Source: an uncultured Clostridia bacterium
Lineage (GTDB): Bacteria; Bacillota; Clostridia; TANB77; CAG-508
NCBI GenBank assembly: GCA_947581825.1
Contig: CANPVP010000005.1
Span: 62,001-126,000 of the forward strand
Length of the DNA: 64,000 nucleotides
Direction: 5' to 3'
Notes under the pieces: model-generated
Database searches by the model: none
Told to the model about the DNA's origin: nothing
What the model saw: only the letters and a program-made list of their open reading frames with translations
Shown: positions 19,733 through 27,596 of the stretch, in pieces
Layout: each line of letters begins with the position of its first letter
Position numbering within the stretch: position 1 is the first letter of the stretch
Made by a program: the position numbers and the translations under genes

Positions 19733-20635
19733 ATGAAACATGTTTTAAGTTGTGAACAATATACTAGAGAATCATTAGAAGAGTTATACAATTTAGCAGA
19801 TGATATAGCTAATAATCCAGAGAAATACAAAAATGTTTTAGCAGATAAAATAATTGCTACTATGTTTTTTGAACCAAGTACAAGAACAAGATTATCTTTC
19901 GAGACGGCAATATTAAAACTAGGAGCAAAATTAATTTCAACAGAAAATGCAGCATCTAATTCATCATCTAGAAAAGGTGAAAGTATTGAAGATACAATAA
20001 ATGTTGTTCAACAATATGCAGATGCAATAGTAATGAGACATTCAGATGACCATGCTGCAGAAAAAGCAGCAAAAATTGCAAAAGTACCAATTTTAAATGC
20101 TGGAAGTGGAAAAGGAGAACATCCAACACAAGCACTATTAGACGTATATACAATTAGAAAACATAAAGGAAAAATTGATGGCTTAAAAGTTGCAATTTTA
20201 GGGGACTTAATGTATGGAAGAACAATACATTCTTTAATAAAATTATTATCTTTGTATAATAACATTGAAATATATGGATTAAGCAAAAAGGAATTTGCTT
20301 TGCCAGGAAAATATGTAGATATGTTGAATGAAAGAAAGGTAAAGTATACAGTTTGCCATTCTTTTGATGATATTCCAACAGATGTTGATGTTATGTATCA
20401 TACAAGAATTCAGTCAGAAAGATTTGAGGGGGATTTTGGAAAAGAAGAATTTATAATAAATAAAGAAGTTTTGAATAATTTTTCAAAAGATACATTAGTG
20501 TTACATCCATTACCAAGACTTGAAGAAATATCAACAGATATTGATGATGATCCAAGGGCATTATATTTTGAACAAGCTGCTAATGGTGTTCCAATTAGAA
20601 TGAGTTTATTTTTAAAAGCTTTTGAAATAAAATAG
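19733..20635 (+). CDS. pyrB: Aspartate carbamoyltransferase catalytic chain
   Basis: First committed step of pyrimidine synthesis, carbamoyl phosphate plus aspartate to carbamoyl aspartate. Signature FEPSTRTRLSFE (carbamoyl-phosphate site), then ENAASNSSSRKGES (mobile Lys loop), MRHSDDHAA, NAGSGKGEHPTQALLD, GDLMYGRTIHS, YHTRIQSERF and LHPLPR. 300 residues is the normal catalytic-chain length. No pyrI regulatory-chain gene is adjacent. Ribosome binding site AAGGAG. Confidence 0.95.
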   Translation: MKHVLSCEQYTRESLEELYNLADDIANNPEKYKNVLADKIIATMFFEPSTRTRLSFETAILKLGAKLISTENAASNSSSRKGESIEDTINVVQQYADAIVMRHSDDHAAEKAAKIAKVPILNAGSGKGEHPTQALLDVYTIRKHKGKIDGLKVAILGDLMYGRTIHSLIKLLSLYNNIEIYGLSKKEFALPGKYVDMLNERKVKYTVCHSFDDIPTDVDVMYHTRIQSERFEGDFGKEEFIINKEVLNNFSKDTLVLHPLPRLEEISTDIDDDPRALYFEQAANGVPIRMSLFLKAFEIK

Positions 20636-20649
20636 GAGAGAAATAAAAT

Positions 20650-21756
20650 ATGGTAAGAGAAGAAACAAAAGAAATTTTTAATTATAACCATCATCAAGAA
20701 AAAGTGCAATATGATGCAGAGAAAAAAGAAAAAAGCAAGCATAATATAAGACTTTGGAAAAGAATTGTAATAGTTTTCCTAATATTGTTTATATTAGGAT
20801 TATCAACTATGGGAGTTTTGTTATATGGACCTTATTCGGGATTCAGAGATTGGCTAATAACAACAGCAATGACAACTTTAAGTCATCAATATTTTGCTAC
20901 TTGGTTTTATAGTGATGAAACTATTCAAGATGTATTGGCAAATAACAGAATTGTAGAACCAGATCAAGATACGAACGCTAATTTAATAAGCTTTGAACAG
21001 AAATTAACATATGAAAATGAATACGAAGAACAAGTTCTAACTAAAGATCCAACTCATGAAGATTATAAAATAATAGATATTGAAGGACCAGGATATTATG
21101 GCTATTTAGTAGCAATTTATAATCCTAAAAAATTAAATGTATGTTACACAGAAAGACTTGGGGTAGCAGGACAGTTTCTAGTTACAATGGCAAAAGACAA
21201 CAATGCACAACTTGCAATCAATGGTGGAGGTTTCTATGATCCAAATTACAGTAGTGCAGGGGGAATACCTCAAGGAACAGTTATACATAATGGAGAAGTA
21301 GTTTATGAAAGAAGATATACAAGAAGTGGAGGATTAATCGGATTTGATAAAGATGGTAAGTTGATCCTAACAAGTAATACATCTTCTAAAGCAGCACTAG
21401 ATATGGGAATTCAAGAAGCAGTTACTTTTGGACCATTCTTAATAGTAAATGGAGAATCTTCAGCAGTATTAGGTAATGGTGGATGGGGAACAGCACCAAG
21501 AACAGCAATAGGTCAAAGAGAAGATGGAATTGTATTATTACTAGTATTAAATGGAAGAACTATTAAATATCCAGGAGCAGATATGGATGATTTAATAGAA
21601 ATTATGGAAAATTATGGAGCAATTAATGCGGCAAATCTAGATGGAGGAACATCGACAGCATTAGTAGTAGATGGAGAACTAATTAATGATCCAGTAGATG
21701 GAGATGGTAGACATCAAACAAGACAAATTGCAACAGGTATATATTTAGAGCAATAA
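20650..21756 (+). CDS. Phosphodiester glycosidase (NAGPA-domain) family membrane protein
   Basis: 368 residues. Cytoplasmic charged N-terminus, one membrane segment (about 37-62), then an extracellular NAGPA/DUF2233 domain with the blocks AINGGGFYDP, GGIPQGTVIHNGEV, GGWGTAPRTAIGQ and AANLDGGTSTALVVDGE. This domain is found in phosphodiester glycosidases that act on sugar-phosphodiester links in exopolysaccharide or glycan metabolism. It follows pyrB by 14 bases and may share its transcript. Confidence 0.88.
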   Translation: MVREETKEIFNYNHHQEKVQYDAEKKEKSKHNIRLWKRIVIVFLILFILGLSTMGVLLYGPYSGFRDWLITTAMTTLSHQYFATWFYSDETIQDVLANNRIVEPDQDTNANLISFEQKLTYENEYEEQVLTKDPTHEDYKIIDIEGPGYYGYLVAIYNPKKLNVCYTERLGVAGQFLVTMAKDNNAQLAINGGGFYDPNYSSAGGIPQGTVIHNGEVVYERRYTRSGGLIGFDKDGKLILTSNTSSKAALDMGIQEAVTFGPFLIVNGESSAVLGNGGWGTAPRTAIGQREDGIVLLLVLNGRTIKYPGADMDDLIEIMENYGAINAANLDGGTSTALVVDGELINDPVDGDGRHQTRQIATGIYLEQ

Positions 21757-21807
21757 AATGAAAAATATTACAAAGAATGCAAATATTTACAATATATTAA
21801 AATTATG

Positions 21808-21846
21808 GCAGAAGTTAGAAATAAAAATTCTAACTTCTGCTTTTTT
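21808..21846 (+). terminator. Intrinsic terminator
   Basis: A perfect 13-bp stem GCAGAAGTTAGAA / TTCTAACTTCTGC followed by T6. Confidence 0.9.
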
Positions 21847-21918
21847 ATATAAAATAAATAATAAATATTTTTTTATTGCTAATAATAAATATGTGATAAA
21901 AATCAAGGAGGTTATTTT

Positions 21919-22092
21919 ATGGAAGGAAAACAAAAAATTAATTGCAATGTTGAAAGTTGTAAGTTTAATGATAGAAGAAAATGCGAATGCAATTTAGATC
22001 AAATAACAGTAGAGCCAACATGTGATTGTCATACAGAATTTGCAGATGAATCATTATGTGGAAGTTATGAATATAGACAAGAACATGAATAA
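21919..22092 (+). CDS. DUF1540 small Cys-rich protein
   Basis: 57 residues with six Cys in the spacing of DUF1540 (INCNVESCKFND, KCECNL, TCDCHTEF, LCGSYE), a small, probably metal-binding domain common in Clostridia and of unknown role. ATG 21919 follows AAGGAGG. Flanked by terminators on both sides, so it is a single-gene unit. Confidence 0.85.
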   Translation: MEGKQKINCNVESCKFNDRRKCECNLDQITVEPTCDCHTEFADESLCGSYEYRQEHE

Positions 22093-22100
22093 TAAAAAAA

Positions 22101-22130
22101 GCAGAGATATGAATTATATCTCTGCTTTTT
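22101..22130 (+). terminator. Intrinsic terminator
   Basis: A perfect 10-bp stem GCAGAGATAT / ATATCTCTGC followed by T5. Confidence 0.9.
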
Positions 22131-22339
22131 GGTGCCATTGACGTAGATATTTACAGCTTTGGGGTCTCCTTGACGATTGATACAAATATAAATCAATTTA
22201 TTAAATTATATCATAACTGAGATAATTTTCAATAGCAAAATTAAAAAAACTCGAAAATTTGTTCTAATCACTTGTTTTTTATTTAAAAATATTGTATATT
22301 GGTACACATAGGAAATGATGATAAACAGATGTGGTTTTG

Positions 22340-22371
22340 CCACCAATTTTACGAATTTTCGTAGGAAGGTG
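22340..22371 (+). promoter_or_regulatory. Hairpin masking the ribosome binding site of the small ORF
   Basis: CCACC (22340-22345 region) pairs with GGTGG (22367-22371), with an inner ACGAA/TTCGT stem. The Shine-Dalgarno GGAAGGTGG lies in the right arm, so translation of the 22381 peptide should be hindered in the folded RNA. Confidence 0.55.
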
Positions 22372-22380
22372 GTGATGTTT

Positions 22381-22494
22381 ATGGTTAAAGTGATACTATT
22401 TTTTATAATATCATTTATGTTATCTTTAACATTAAACGTTGCCTTGACAGCAGTTCTGTATAAGAACTGGGTTGATAAGCAACTACATAAATAA
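22381..22494 (+). CDS. Small hydrophobic peptide, type I toxin-like
   Basis: 37 residues: one hydrophobic segment (about residues 3-26, VILFFIISFMLSLTLNVAL) and a charged tail YKNWVDKQLHK. A short membrane segment plus basic tail, a sequestered ribosome binding site and an own terminator are the usual marks of Gram-positive type I toxins. I see no homology to a named toxin and have not identified an antisense promoter, so the role is inference. Confidence 0.55.
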   Translation: MVKVILFFIISFMLSLTLNVALTAVLYKNWVDKQLHK

Positions 22495-22496
22495 AA

Positions 22497-22537
22497 AAAT
22501 TCACATCTGCAATTTGGCGATTTAGATGTGAATTTTT
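22497..22537 (+). terminator. Intrinsic terminator inside the inverted-repeat element
   Basis: AAATTCACATCT pairs with AGATGTGAATTT, followed by T-run. Confidence 0.8.
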
Positions 22538-22869
22538 AATCTATCTCGGCAAAACCACGTTTGTGGATTTGTCATTTCCTATATTTATTATATACAAATT
22601 ATTTACTAAAGTCAAATAAAATGCTAATTATATTCTAAATTTATCCATTTGTATAATTAAATAGGTTACAATGCTTTCATTTCTTTTTGAACTTCTTGGA
22701 TTTTATCTTTTAAGGCATTGTATATTTTTTACATCTATTTTATATAGTCTTCATCGTTTGTATATTTTATTGCTGAATATTACAACGTTTTTCTAACAAT
22801 TTCATTAGAACTTTTGAAAATTGACAAAAAATAATACCAAGAGAAATCTTTCAAACCCTTGATATTACT

Positions 22870-22953
22870 TGGTGCGGATGAAGGGACTTGAACCCCCACG
22901 TCGTTGACACTGGTTCCTAAGACCAGCGCGTCTGCCAATTCCGCCACATCCGC
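22870..22953 (-). tRNA. tRNA-Leu (anticodon UAG)
   Basis: 84 bases on the minus strand. Acceptor stem GCGGATG / CATCCGC, encoded CCA end, anticodon stem CTGGT / ACCAG with loop CTTAGGA (anticodon TAG), a class II variable arm, and T arm GGGGTTCAAGTCCC. It reads CUA/CUN. No other tRNA is visible in the window, so the Arg and Gly tRNA set that would explain CGG behaviour lies elsewhere. Confidence 0.95.
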
Positions 22954-23145
22954 ATTTATTTTTAACAATGACTATAATAACATATTTAACTTATAATTGT
23001 CAAGAGTAGTTTTACGATTTCTTTATTATATTTAAATTTGATATTTGATAGACTGAAAACTTTTTTAGAAATATTAAATAAATATTGACTAAATAAAATA
23101 TTATTAATATAATTTCTATATATATTAATATAAGGAGGAATTCAG

Positions 23146-23826
23146 ATGAAAAAATATTTATGTGAATTAGTTGGTACAGCTGTGCTTGTTCTATTTGGAT
23201 GTGGAAGTGCAGCAATAGCAGGAAAAGCACTTGGAACACTTGGAATTGCATTAGCTTTTGGTTTATCAATAGTTGCAATGGCATATGTTATAGGAAATGT
23301 TTCAGGATGCCATGTTAACCCAGCAGTATCACTAGCAATGTTCATGAATAAAAAAATGAGTGGAAAAGATTTTGTTTTTTATGTTATAGCACAAGTTATA
23401 GGAGCAATTTGTGGAATTGGAATTTTATATGGAATTATGATGAATAGCAATTTAGATGTTGCAGTACAAGGCCTTGGAGCAAATGGATTTGGAGAAGCAT
23501 CAACAGTAGGAATAAATATGATGGGAGCAATTTTAGTTGAAGTAATTCTTACATTTGTATTTATTTATACAATTTTAGGAGTTACATCTGATGATAACAA
23601 GTCAGCTGTTGCAGGAATCGTAATAGGATTAACACTTACTTTTGTACATATTATGGGAATTCCATTAACTGGAACATCTGTAAACCCTGCAAGAAGTTTA
23701 GCACCAGCAATATTCTTAGGTGGAACAGCATTAAAACAAGTTTGGGTATTCATTGTAGCACCATTTATTGGTTCAGCTTTAGCAGCTTTAACATATAGAG
23801 TTTTAAATACAGAAAAAAGCAAATAA
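23146..23826 (+). CDS. Aquaporin (MIP family, AqpZ-like)
   Basis: 226 residues, six membrane segments plus two half-helices carrying the NPA boxes GCHVNPAVS and TSVNPARS. The Arg after the second NPA is the selectivity-filter Arg. Short length, and His/Thr/Gly neighbours typical of water channels, favour aquaporin over a glycerol facilitator, but substrate is inferred. Single gene with AAGGAGGA ribosome binding site and its own terminator. Confidence 0.9.
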   Translation: MKKYLCELVGTAVLVLFGCGSAAIAGKALGTLGIALAFGLSIVAMAYVIGNVSGCHVNPAVSLAMFMNKKMSGKDFVFYVIAQVIGAICGIGILYGIMMNSNLDVAVQGLGANGFGEASTVGINMMGAILVEVILTFVFIYTILGVTSDDNKSAVAGIVIGLTLTFVHIMGIPLTGTSVNPARSLAPAIFLGGTALKQVWVFIVAPFIGSALAALTYRVLNTEKSK

Positions 23827-23836
23827 TATATATTAT

Positions 23837-23864
23837 AAGGGCGATTAATAATCGCCTTTTTTTT
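23837..23864 (+). terminator. Intrinsic terminator after aquaporin
   Basis: GGGCGATTA pairs with TAATCGCC, followed by T8. Confidence 0.85.
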
Positions 23865-23891
23865 GCAATTTTACATAAAATATGGTATAAT
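23863..23891 (+). promoter_or_regulatory. Sigma-A promoter for the Nudix gene
   Basis: TTGCAA (23863-23868), 17 bases, TATAAT (23886-23891). The downstream leader contains GGGAATTCCCGG, a short palindrome. Confidence 0.75.
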
Positions 23892-23983
23892 ATAAATGAT
23901 GCTTTACCAAAGTGGTATTTGCAGGTAAGAGCTGGGAATTCCCGGCATACGACCAATAGCCTATAAAGAAAGGAAAAATGCAT

Positions 23984-24553
23984 ATGAAAAAATTGGTCTT
24001 AACAGAACAGGAACGAGTGTTCCGGACACCCCGAATGGAAGGTGTGAAAGTTACCTACTCCACAACAGAAGGAGAAAAGGTACTCACGCATACAATAATT
24101 CGGAGCAAGCCCTCTGTGGCAGTCATTTGTCGCAAAGATGGCAAAATTGCTTTCATCAGACAGTTCAGATCTACTACCGGAGAGTACTACATGGAAATTC
24201 CAGCAGGACTGCTGGAAGAAGGCGAGACTGAACAGCAGGCAGCTGTTCGCGAAGTCCGTGAGGAGTCAGGTCTTCTGGTACATGCTGAAGTACTGGTAAA
24301 AGGACCGTCCTTACTGGATCCATCCAAATCTGACGAAAACTATGGCGTCTGCATCGCAGATGTATATGGCGCTAAAGGCCAGGTACTGGATGAAATGGAG
24401 CAGATTGAAGCGGCTCTGATATGGCTGGAGGAGCAGGAAGTTCACAGTAGAATCCTGGAGCAACTCTTCCAGGGAAAGCCATTCGACGAGAAAAACGACC
24501 TGTTTCTGTCGGGTCACTCATTATATGCTCTTATGGCGTATTTCATGAAGTGA
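23984..24553 (+). CDS. Nudix hydrolase (ADP-ribose pyrophosphatase type), foreign codon usage
   Basis: About 189 residues. The Nudix box is complete: GLLEEGETEQQAAVREVREESG. The preceding FRSTTGEYYMEIPAG block is that of ADP-ribose pyrophosphatases. Codon use is unlike every neighbour: many CTG, GTC, ACC, CGC, CCC and GAG codons, and clearly higher G+C. It holds the only two in-phase CGG codons of the window read as sense Arg: one at 24022 (Val-Phe-Arg-Thr) and one about 80 bases later (Ile-Arg-Ser). A +1 shift at either would wreck the protein. I infer recent transfer; if CGG is not decoded as Arg here, the gene may be poorly expressed. Confidence 0.87.
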   Translation: MKKLVLTEQERVFRTPRMEGVKVTYSTTEGEKVLTHTIIRSKPSVAVICRKDGKIAFIRQFRSTTGEYYMEIPAGLLEEGETEQQAAVREVREESGLLVHAEVLVKGPSLLDPSKSDENYGVCIADVYGAKGQVLDEMEQIEAALIWLEEQEVHSRILEQLFQGKPFDEKNDLFLSGHSLYALMAYFMK

Positions 24554-24558
24554 CCACC

Positions 24559-24584
24559 AAAATCCCCCAAACGGGGGATTTTTT
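24559..24584 (+). terminator. Intrinsic terminator after the Nudix gene
   Basis: AAAATCCCCC-AAAC-GGGGGATTTTTT; the G+C-rich stem fits the foreign composition of the gene. Confidence 0.92.
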
Positions 24585-24691
24585 GTACCTTATAACATAA
24601 TGAAAAGGTAATGCAAAGCGAGATTTTTCTTGAATGTTTTAACTAAATAATATATAATTATATCAATTATTATTAAGTATGAGGAGAAAAA

Positions 24692-25357
24692 ATGGAAGAA
24701 AATAACTTAAAATATAAGATTTTATCAGGAAGTTTAATACTAGTTTGTTTAGATTTAATATATAACATATTTAGATTATTTCCTATTTATACATATAAAG
24801 TTCTAGATATAACAGGCATAGCAAGACCAATACAGAGCACTTTAATTATAATATTGTTCCTTATAGTTTTAAGTATTGGTATGTATTCTTTAAAAATAAA
24901 GGAAGATGGAGTTAATTATAAAATAAATAAAATCATAAGTGTAGTTTGTTTTATATTTGCAATAGTTGCCATATTTGCTTTTATATATGTTAGAAGTTCA
25001 GAAGAAAAATTGGCATTGCAATTAGAAAGCAAAACAGGTTTTAATTTTGAAAATCCAACTTCAAATGATTATGAAGCTTTAATGAATTTAATAGACGAAA
25101 ATATTAATGATAAAGATTATAATAAAAAAGTAGAAATAATAACTCAGATAAAAGATTATTCAGTAATAGAAAGGTATACATCTATAATAATATACAATCC
25201 TAACTATGAATATAGAATAGAGGCAAGAGGCGAAATAAAGTATTATTTGCAATTTATTATTATGGCTATAGTAAGTATGGTAGAATCAGTTTTCTTTTTC
25301 TTAAATAAAGAAGCTCCTATTCAAGAAAAAGATATATTTTATAAAAATGATAAATAA
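24692..25357 (+). CDS. Hypothetical membrane protein
   Basis: 221 residues with four probable membrane segments (about 10-30, 47-68, 80-102 and 182-202) and a hydrophilic region of about 75 residues between the third and fourth. I do not recognise a family. It is 12 bases upstream of nfo with ribosome binding site GAGGAG, so probably the first gene of an nfo-rlmD-ABC operon. Confidence 0.75.
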   Translation: MEENNLKYKILSGSLILVCLDLIYNIFRLFPIYTYKVLDITGIARPIQSTLIIILFLIVLSIGMYSLKIKEDGVNYKINKIISVVCFIFAIVAIFAFIYVRSSEEKLALQLESKTGFNFENPTSNDYEALMNLIDENINDKDYNKKVEIITQIKDYSVIERYTSIIIYNPNYEYRIEARGEIKYYLQFIIMAIVSMVESVFFFLNKEAPIQEKDIFYKNDK

Positions 25358-25369
25358 GGAGATATGATT

Positions 25370-26206
25370 ATGTTAAATATAGGTTGTCATTTGTCAGCAT
25401 CAAAAGGATTTACTCATATGGTAGAAGAATCTTTATCAATTAATGCAAATACATTTCAATTTTTTACAAGAAATCCAAGAGGAGGAAAAGCAAAAGAAAT
25501 TGATGAAGAAGATGTAAAAAAAGCAATAAATTTAATGCAAGAAAATAATTTTGTCAAAATTCTAGCACATGCACCATATACATTAAATCTTTGTTCAGCA
25601 GATGAGGGAATAAGAAAATTTGCAAAAGAAACATTTTCAGATGATTTAAAAAGAATGGAATATGTTCCAAATAATATGTATAATTTTCACCCAGGAAGTC
25701 ATGTCGGTCAAGGGATAGATGTTGGAATAAAAATAATAATTGATGTTTTAAATGAAGTATTAACTGAAGAACAAACAACAACAGTACTTCTAGAAACAAT
25801 GGCAGGTAAAGGTAGTGAAGTTGGAAGTAAGTTTGAAGAATTAAAGCAAATTATAGATGGAGTAAACTTAAAAGAAAAAATGGGAGTTTGCTTAGATACA
25901 TGTCATATTAGCGATGCTGGATATGATGTGGTAAATGATTTTGATGGAGTTTTGAAAGAGTTTGATAAAATAATAGACCTAAAATATTTAAAAGCTATTC
26001 ATATTAATGACAGCATGAATCCAATGGGAAGCCATAAAGATAGGCATCAAAAAATTGGACAAGGAGAAATTGGAATAGATGCATTTGAAAAAATAATAAA
26101 TCATCCAATTACTAGAAAATTACCATTTTTCTTAGAAACACCTCATGAAGATATAATGGGATACAAAGGAGAAATTGATTTATTAAGAAGTTTGTATAAA
26201 GATTAG
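25370..26206 (+). CDS. nfo: Endonuclease IV (AP endonuclease)
   Basis: Cleaves DNA 5' of abasic sites in base excision repair. TIM-barrel zinc enzyme; metal-binding blocks visible are [78 protein letters not shown] and FFLETPHED. 278 residues is normal. I start at ATG 25370, eight bases after AAGGAG; the ATG at 25364 is too close. The next gene starts 10 bases after its stop. Confidence 0.95.
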   Translation: MLNIGCHLSASKGFTHMVEESLSINANTFQFFTRNPRGGKAKEIDEEDVKKAINLMQENNFVKILAHAPYTLNLCSADEGIRKFAKETFSDDLKRMEYVPNNMYNFHPGSHVGQGIDVGIKIIIDVLNEVLTEEQTTTVLLETMAGKGSEVGSKFEELKQIIDGVNLKEKMGVCLDTCHISDAGYDVVNDFDGVLKEFDKIIDLKYLKAIHINDSMNPMGSHKDRHQKIGQGEIGIDAFEKIINHPITRKLPFFLETPHEDIMGYKGEIDLLRSLYKD

Positions 26207-26215
26207 GAGTAATTA

Positions 26216-27596
26216 ATGGATAAACCTGTAGAGAAAAATAAAGAGTATATAGTTGATATAATAGATAATGGTTATGAGGGAGAAGGTATTGCAAAAATCG
26301 ATAATTTTACAATATTTATACCAGGAGCAATAAAAGGTGAAAAAATAAAAATCTTAATAGTTAAGGTTTTATCTTCACATGCATTCGGAAAAATAATAGA
26401 AATATTAAAAAAATCGGAAGAAAGAGTAAAAGAAGATTGTTATACATATAAAAGGTGTGGTGGTTGTAATCTAAGACATGTAAATTATAAAACAACTTTA
26501 GAAATGAAGCAGAATATGGTTCAAAGTTTAATAAATAAAACATTAGATAAAAAAATAACTGTTAGAGAAACAATAAGTATGGAGAATCCTTATAATTATA
26601 GAAACAAAGCTCAATATCCAATAGGAATAAATAAAAATAATGAACCAATAGTAGGTGTTTTTGCAAATAGAACACATGAAATTATACCTTTCGAAGAATG
26701 TAAAATCCAAAAGCCAATATCAGAAAAAATAGCTAGATTTATATGTAATTATATAAAAGATAAAAAAATTAGTGTTTATAATGAAAAAACTCAAAAAGGT
26801 ATTTTTAGGCATATTGTTATAAAAGTAGGTGTTGCTACAAATGAAATCATGTGTATTTTAGTTTTAAATGCAGATGGATTCAAAGAAGAAAATGATTTGG
26901 TAAATAAATTAAAAACTAAATTTACTAACATAAAAACTATAGTAAAAAATATAAACAAGAAAAACACTAATGTTATCCTAGGAAGTAAGAATGTAGTTTT
27001 ATATGGAGATGGATATATATTTGATAAATTAGATGAGTTTAAATTTAAAATATCTCCAATGTCATTCTATCAAATAAATCCAGTACAAACAGAAAAGCTT
27101 TATAAAATAGCAATAGAAAAAGCAGAATTAAATCCTAACGAAATTGTTTTTGATTTATATTGTGGAATAGGGACGATTGGGATATTTGCAGCAAAACACG
27201 CAAAACAAGTTTATGGAATAGAAATAGTAGAAGAGGCAGTAAAAGATGCAAAGCAAAATGCCCAAATAAATAATATAGATAATATTAGTTTCTTTGCAGG
27301 AGATGTAGAAGAATTATTATTTGATCTAATTGATAATAAAAAGATAGTACCAGATGTAATAATAGTAGATCCACCAAGAAAAGGACTAGATGGTAAATCA
27401 ATAAATAATATAATTAGAGTAGCTCCTAAGAAAGTAATATATATAAGTTGCAATCCTGCAACTCTAGTAAGAGACTTGCACCTTTTGGAAGACAAATATG
27501 ATATAAAAGAGATACAACCAGTAGATATGTTTCCATTTACGCGGACATGTTGAGTGTTGTGCGGTGATGAGTATTAAAGTAGGAGAAAATAAATGA
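26216..27596 (+). CDS. RlmD/RumA-type 23S rRNA (uracil-C5) methyltransferase, +1 shift at CGG
   Basis: SAM-dependent methyltransferase of the TrmA/RlmCD family. N-terminal TRAM domain, Fe-S cysteines in YKRCGGCNLRHVNY, SAM motifs FDLYCGIGTIGIF, catalytic IVDPPRKGLD and YISCNPATL. The frame-0 protein stops six residues into the C-terminal block (PFTRTC). A +1 shift at CGG 27542-27544 gives FPFTGHVECCAVMS, the family's conserved MFP-x-T-x-HVE ending with the catalytic-base Glu. The shifted frame ends at TGA 27594-27596, making an ATGA overlap with the next gene. That 4-base coupling is independent support for the shifted frame. 459 residues after the shift. Confidence 0.9.
27542..27544 (+). other. 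+1 frameshift site: ACG-C-GGA in the RlmD-type gene
   Basis: TTT ACG CGG ACA TGT TGA in frame 0; skipping C gives ACG GGA CAT GTT GAG, Thr-Gly-His-Val-Glu, matching the family C-terminus. Confidence 0.87.

Larger units (their letters stand above)
22310..22580. repeat. Inverted-repeat element enclosing a small peptide gene
   Basis: Left arm 22310-22341 and right arm 22548-22580 share the inverted ends AGGAAATGA and GTGGTTTTGCC, with a diverged centre. The arms enclose a 37-codon ORF and its terminator. It may be one long RNA fold, a type I toxin-antitoxin locus or a small non-autonomous mobile element. Apart from this element and the tRNA, the 22131-22869 interval holds no gene I can support; 22680-22760 reads on the minus strand like a decayed fragment. 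Confidence 0.65.

Noticed and set aside
21758-21997. 79-residue ORF after the NAGPA gene
   Set aside because: It runs through a terminator hairpin and into the DUF1540 gene in another frame; no ribosome binding site.
22780-22968. 62-residue minus ORF
   Set aside because: It is the tRNA-Leu gene read as codons.
24000-24100. CGG codons in the Nudix gene as frameshift sites
   Set aside because: A +1 shift at either destroys the Nudix domain; frame 0 is intact, and codon use is foreign.
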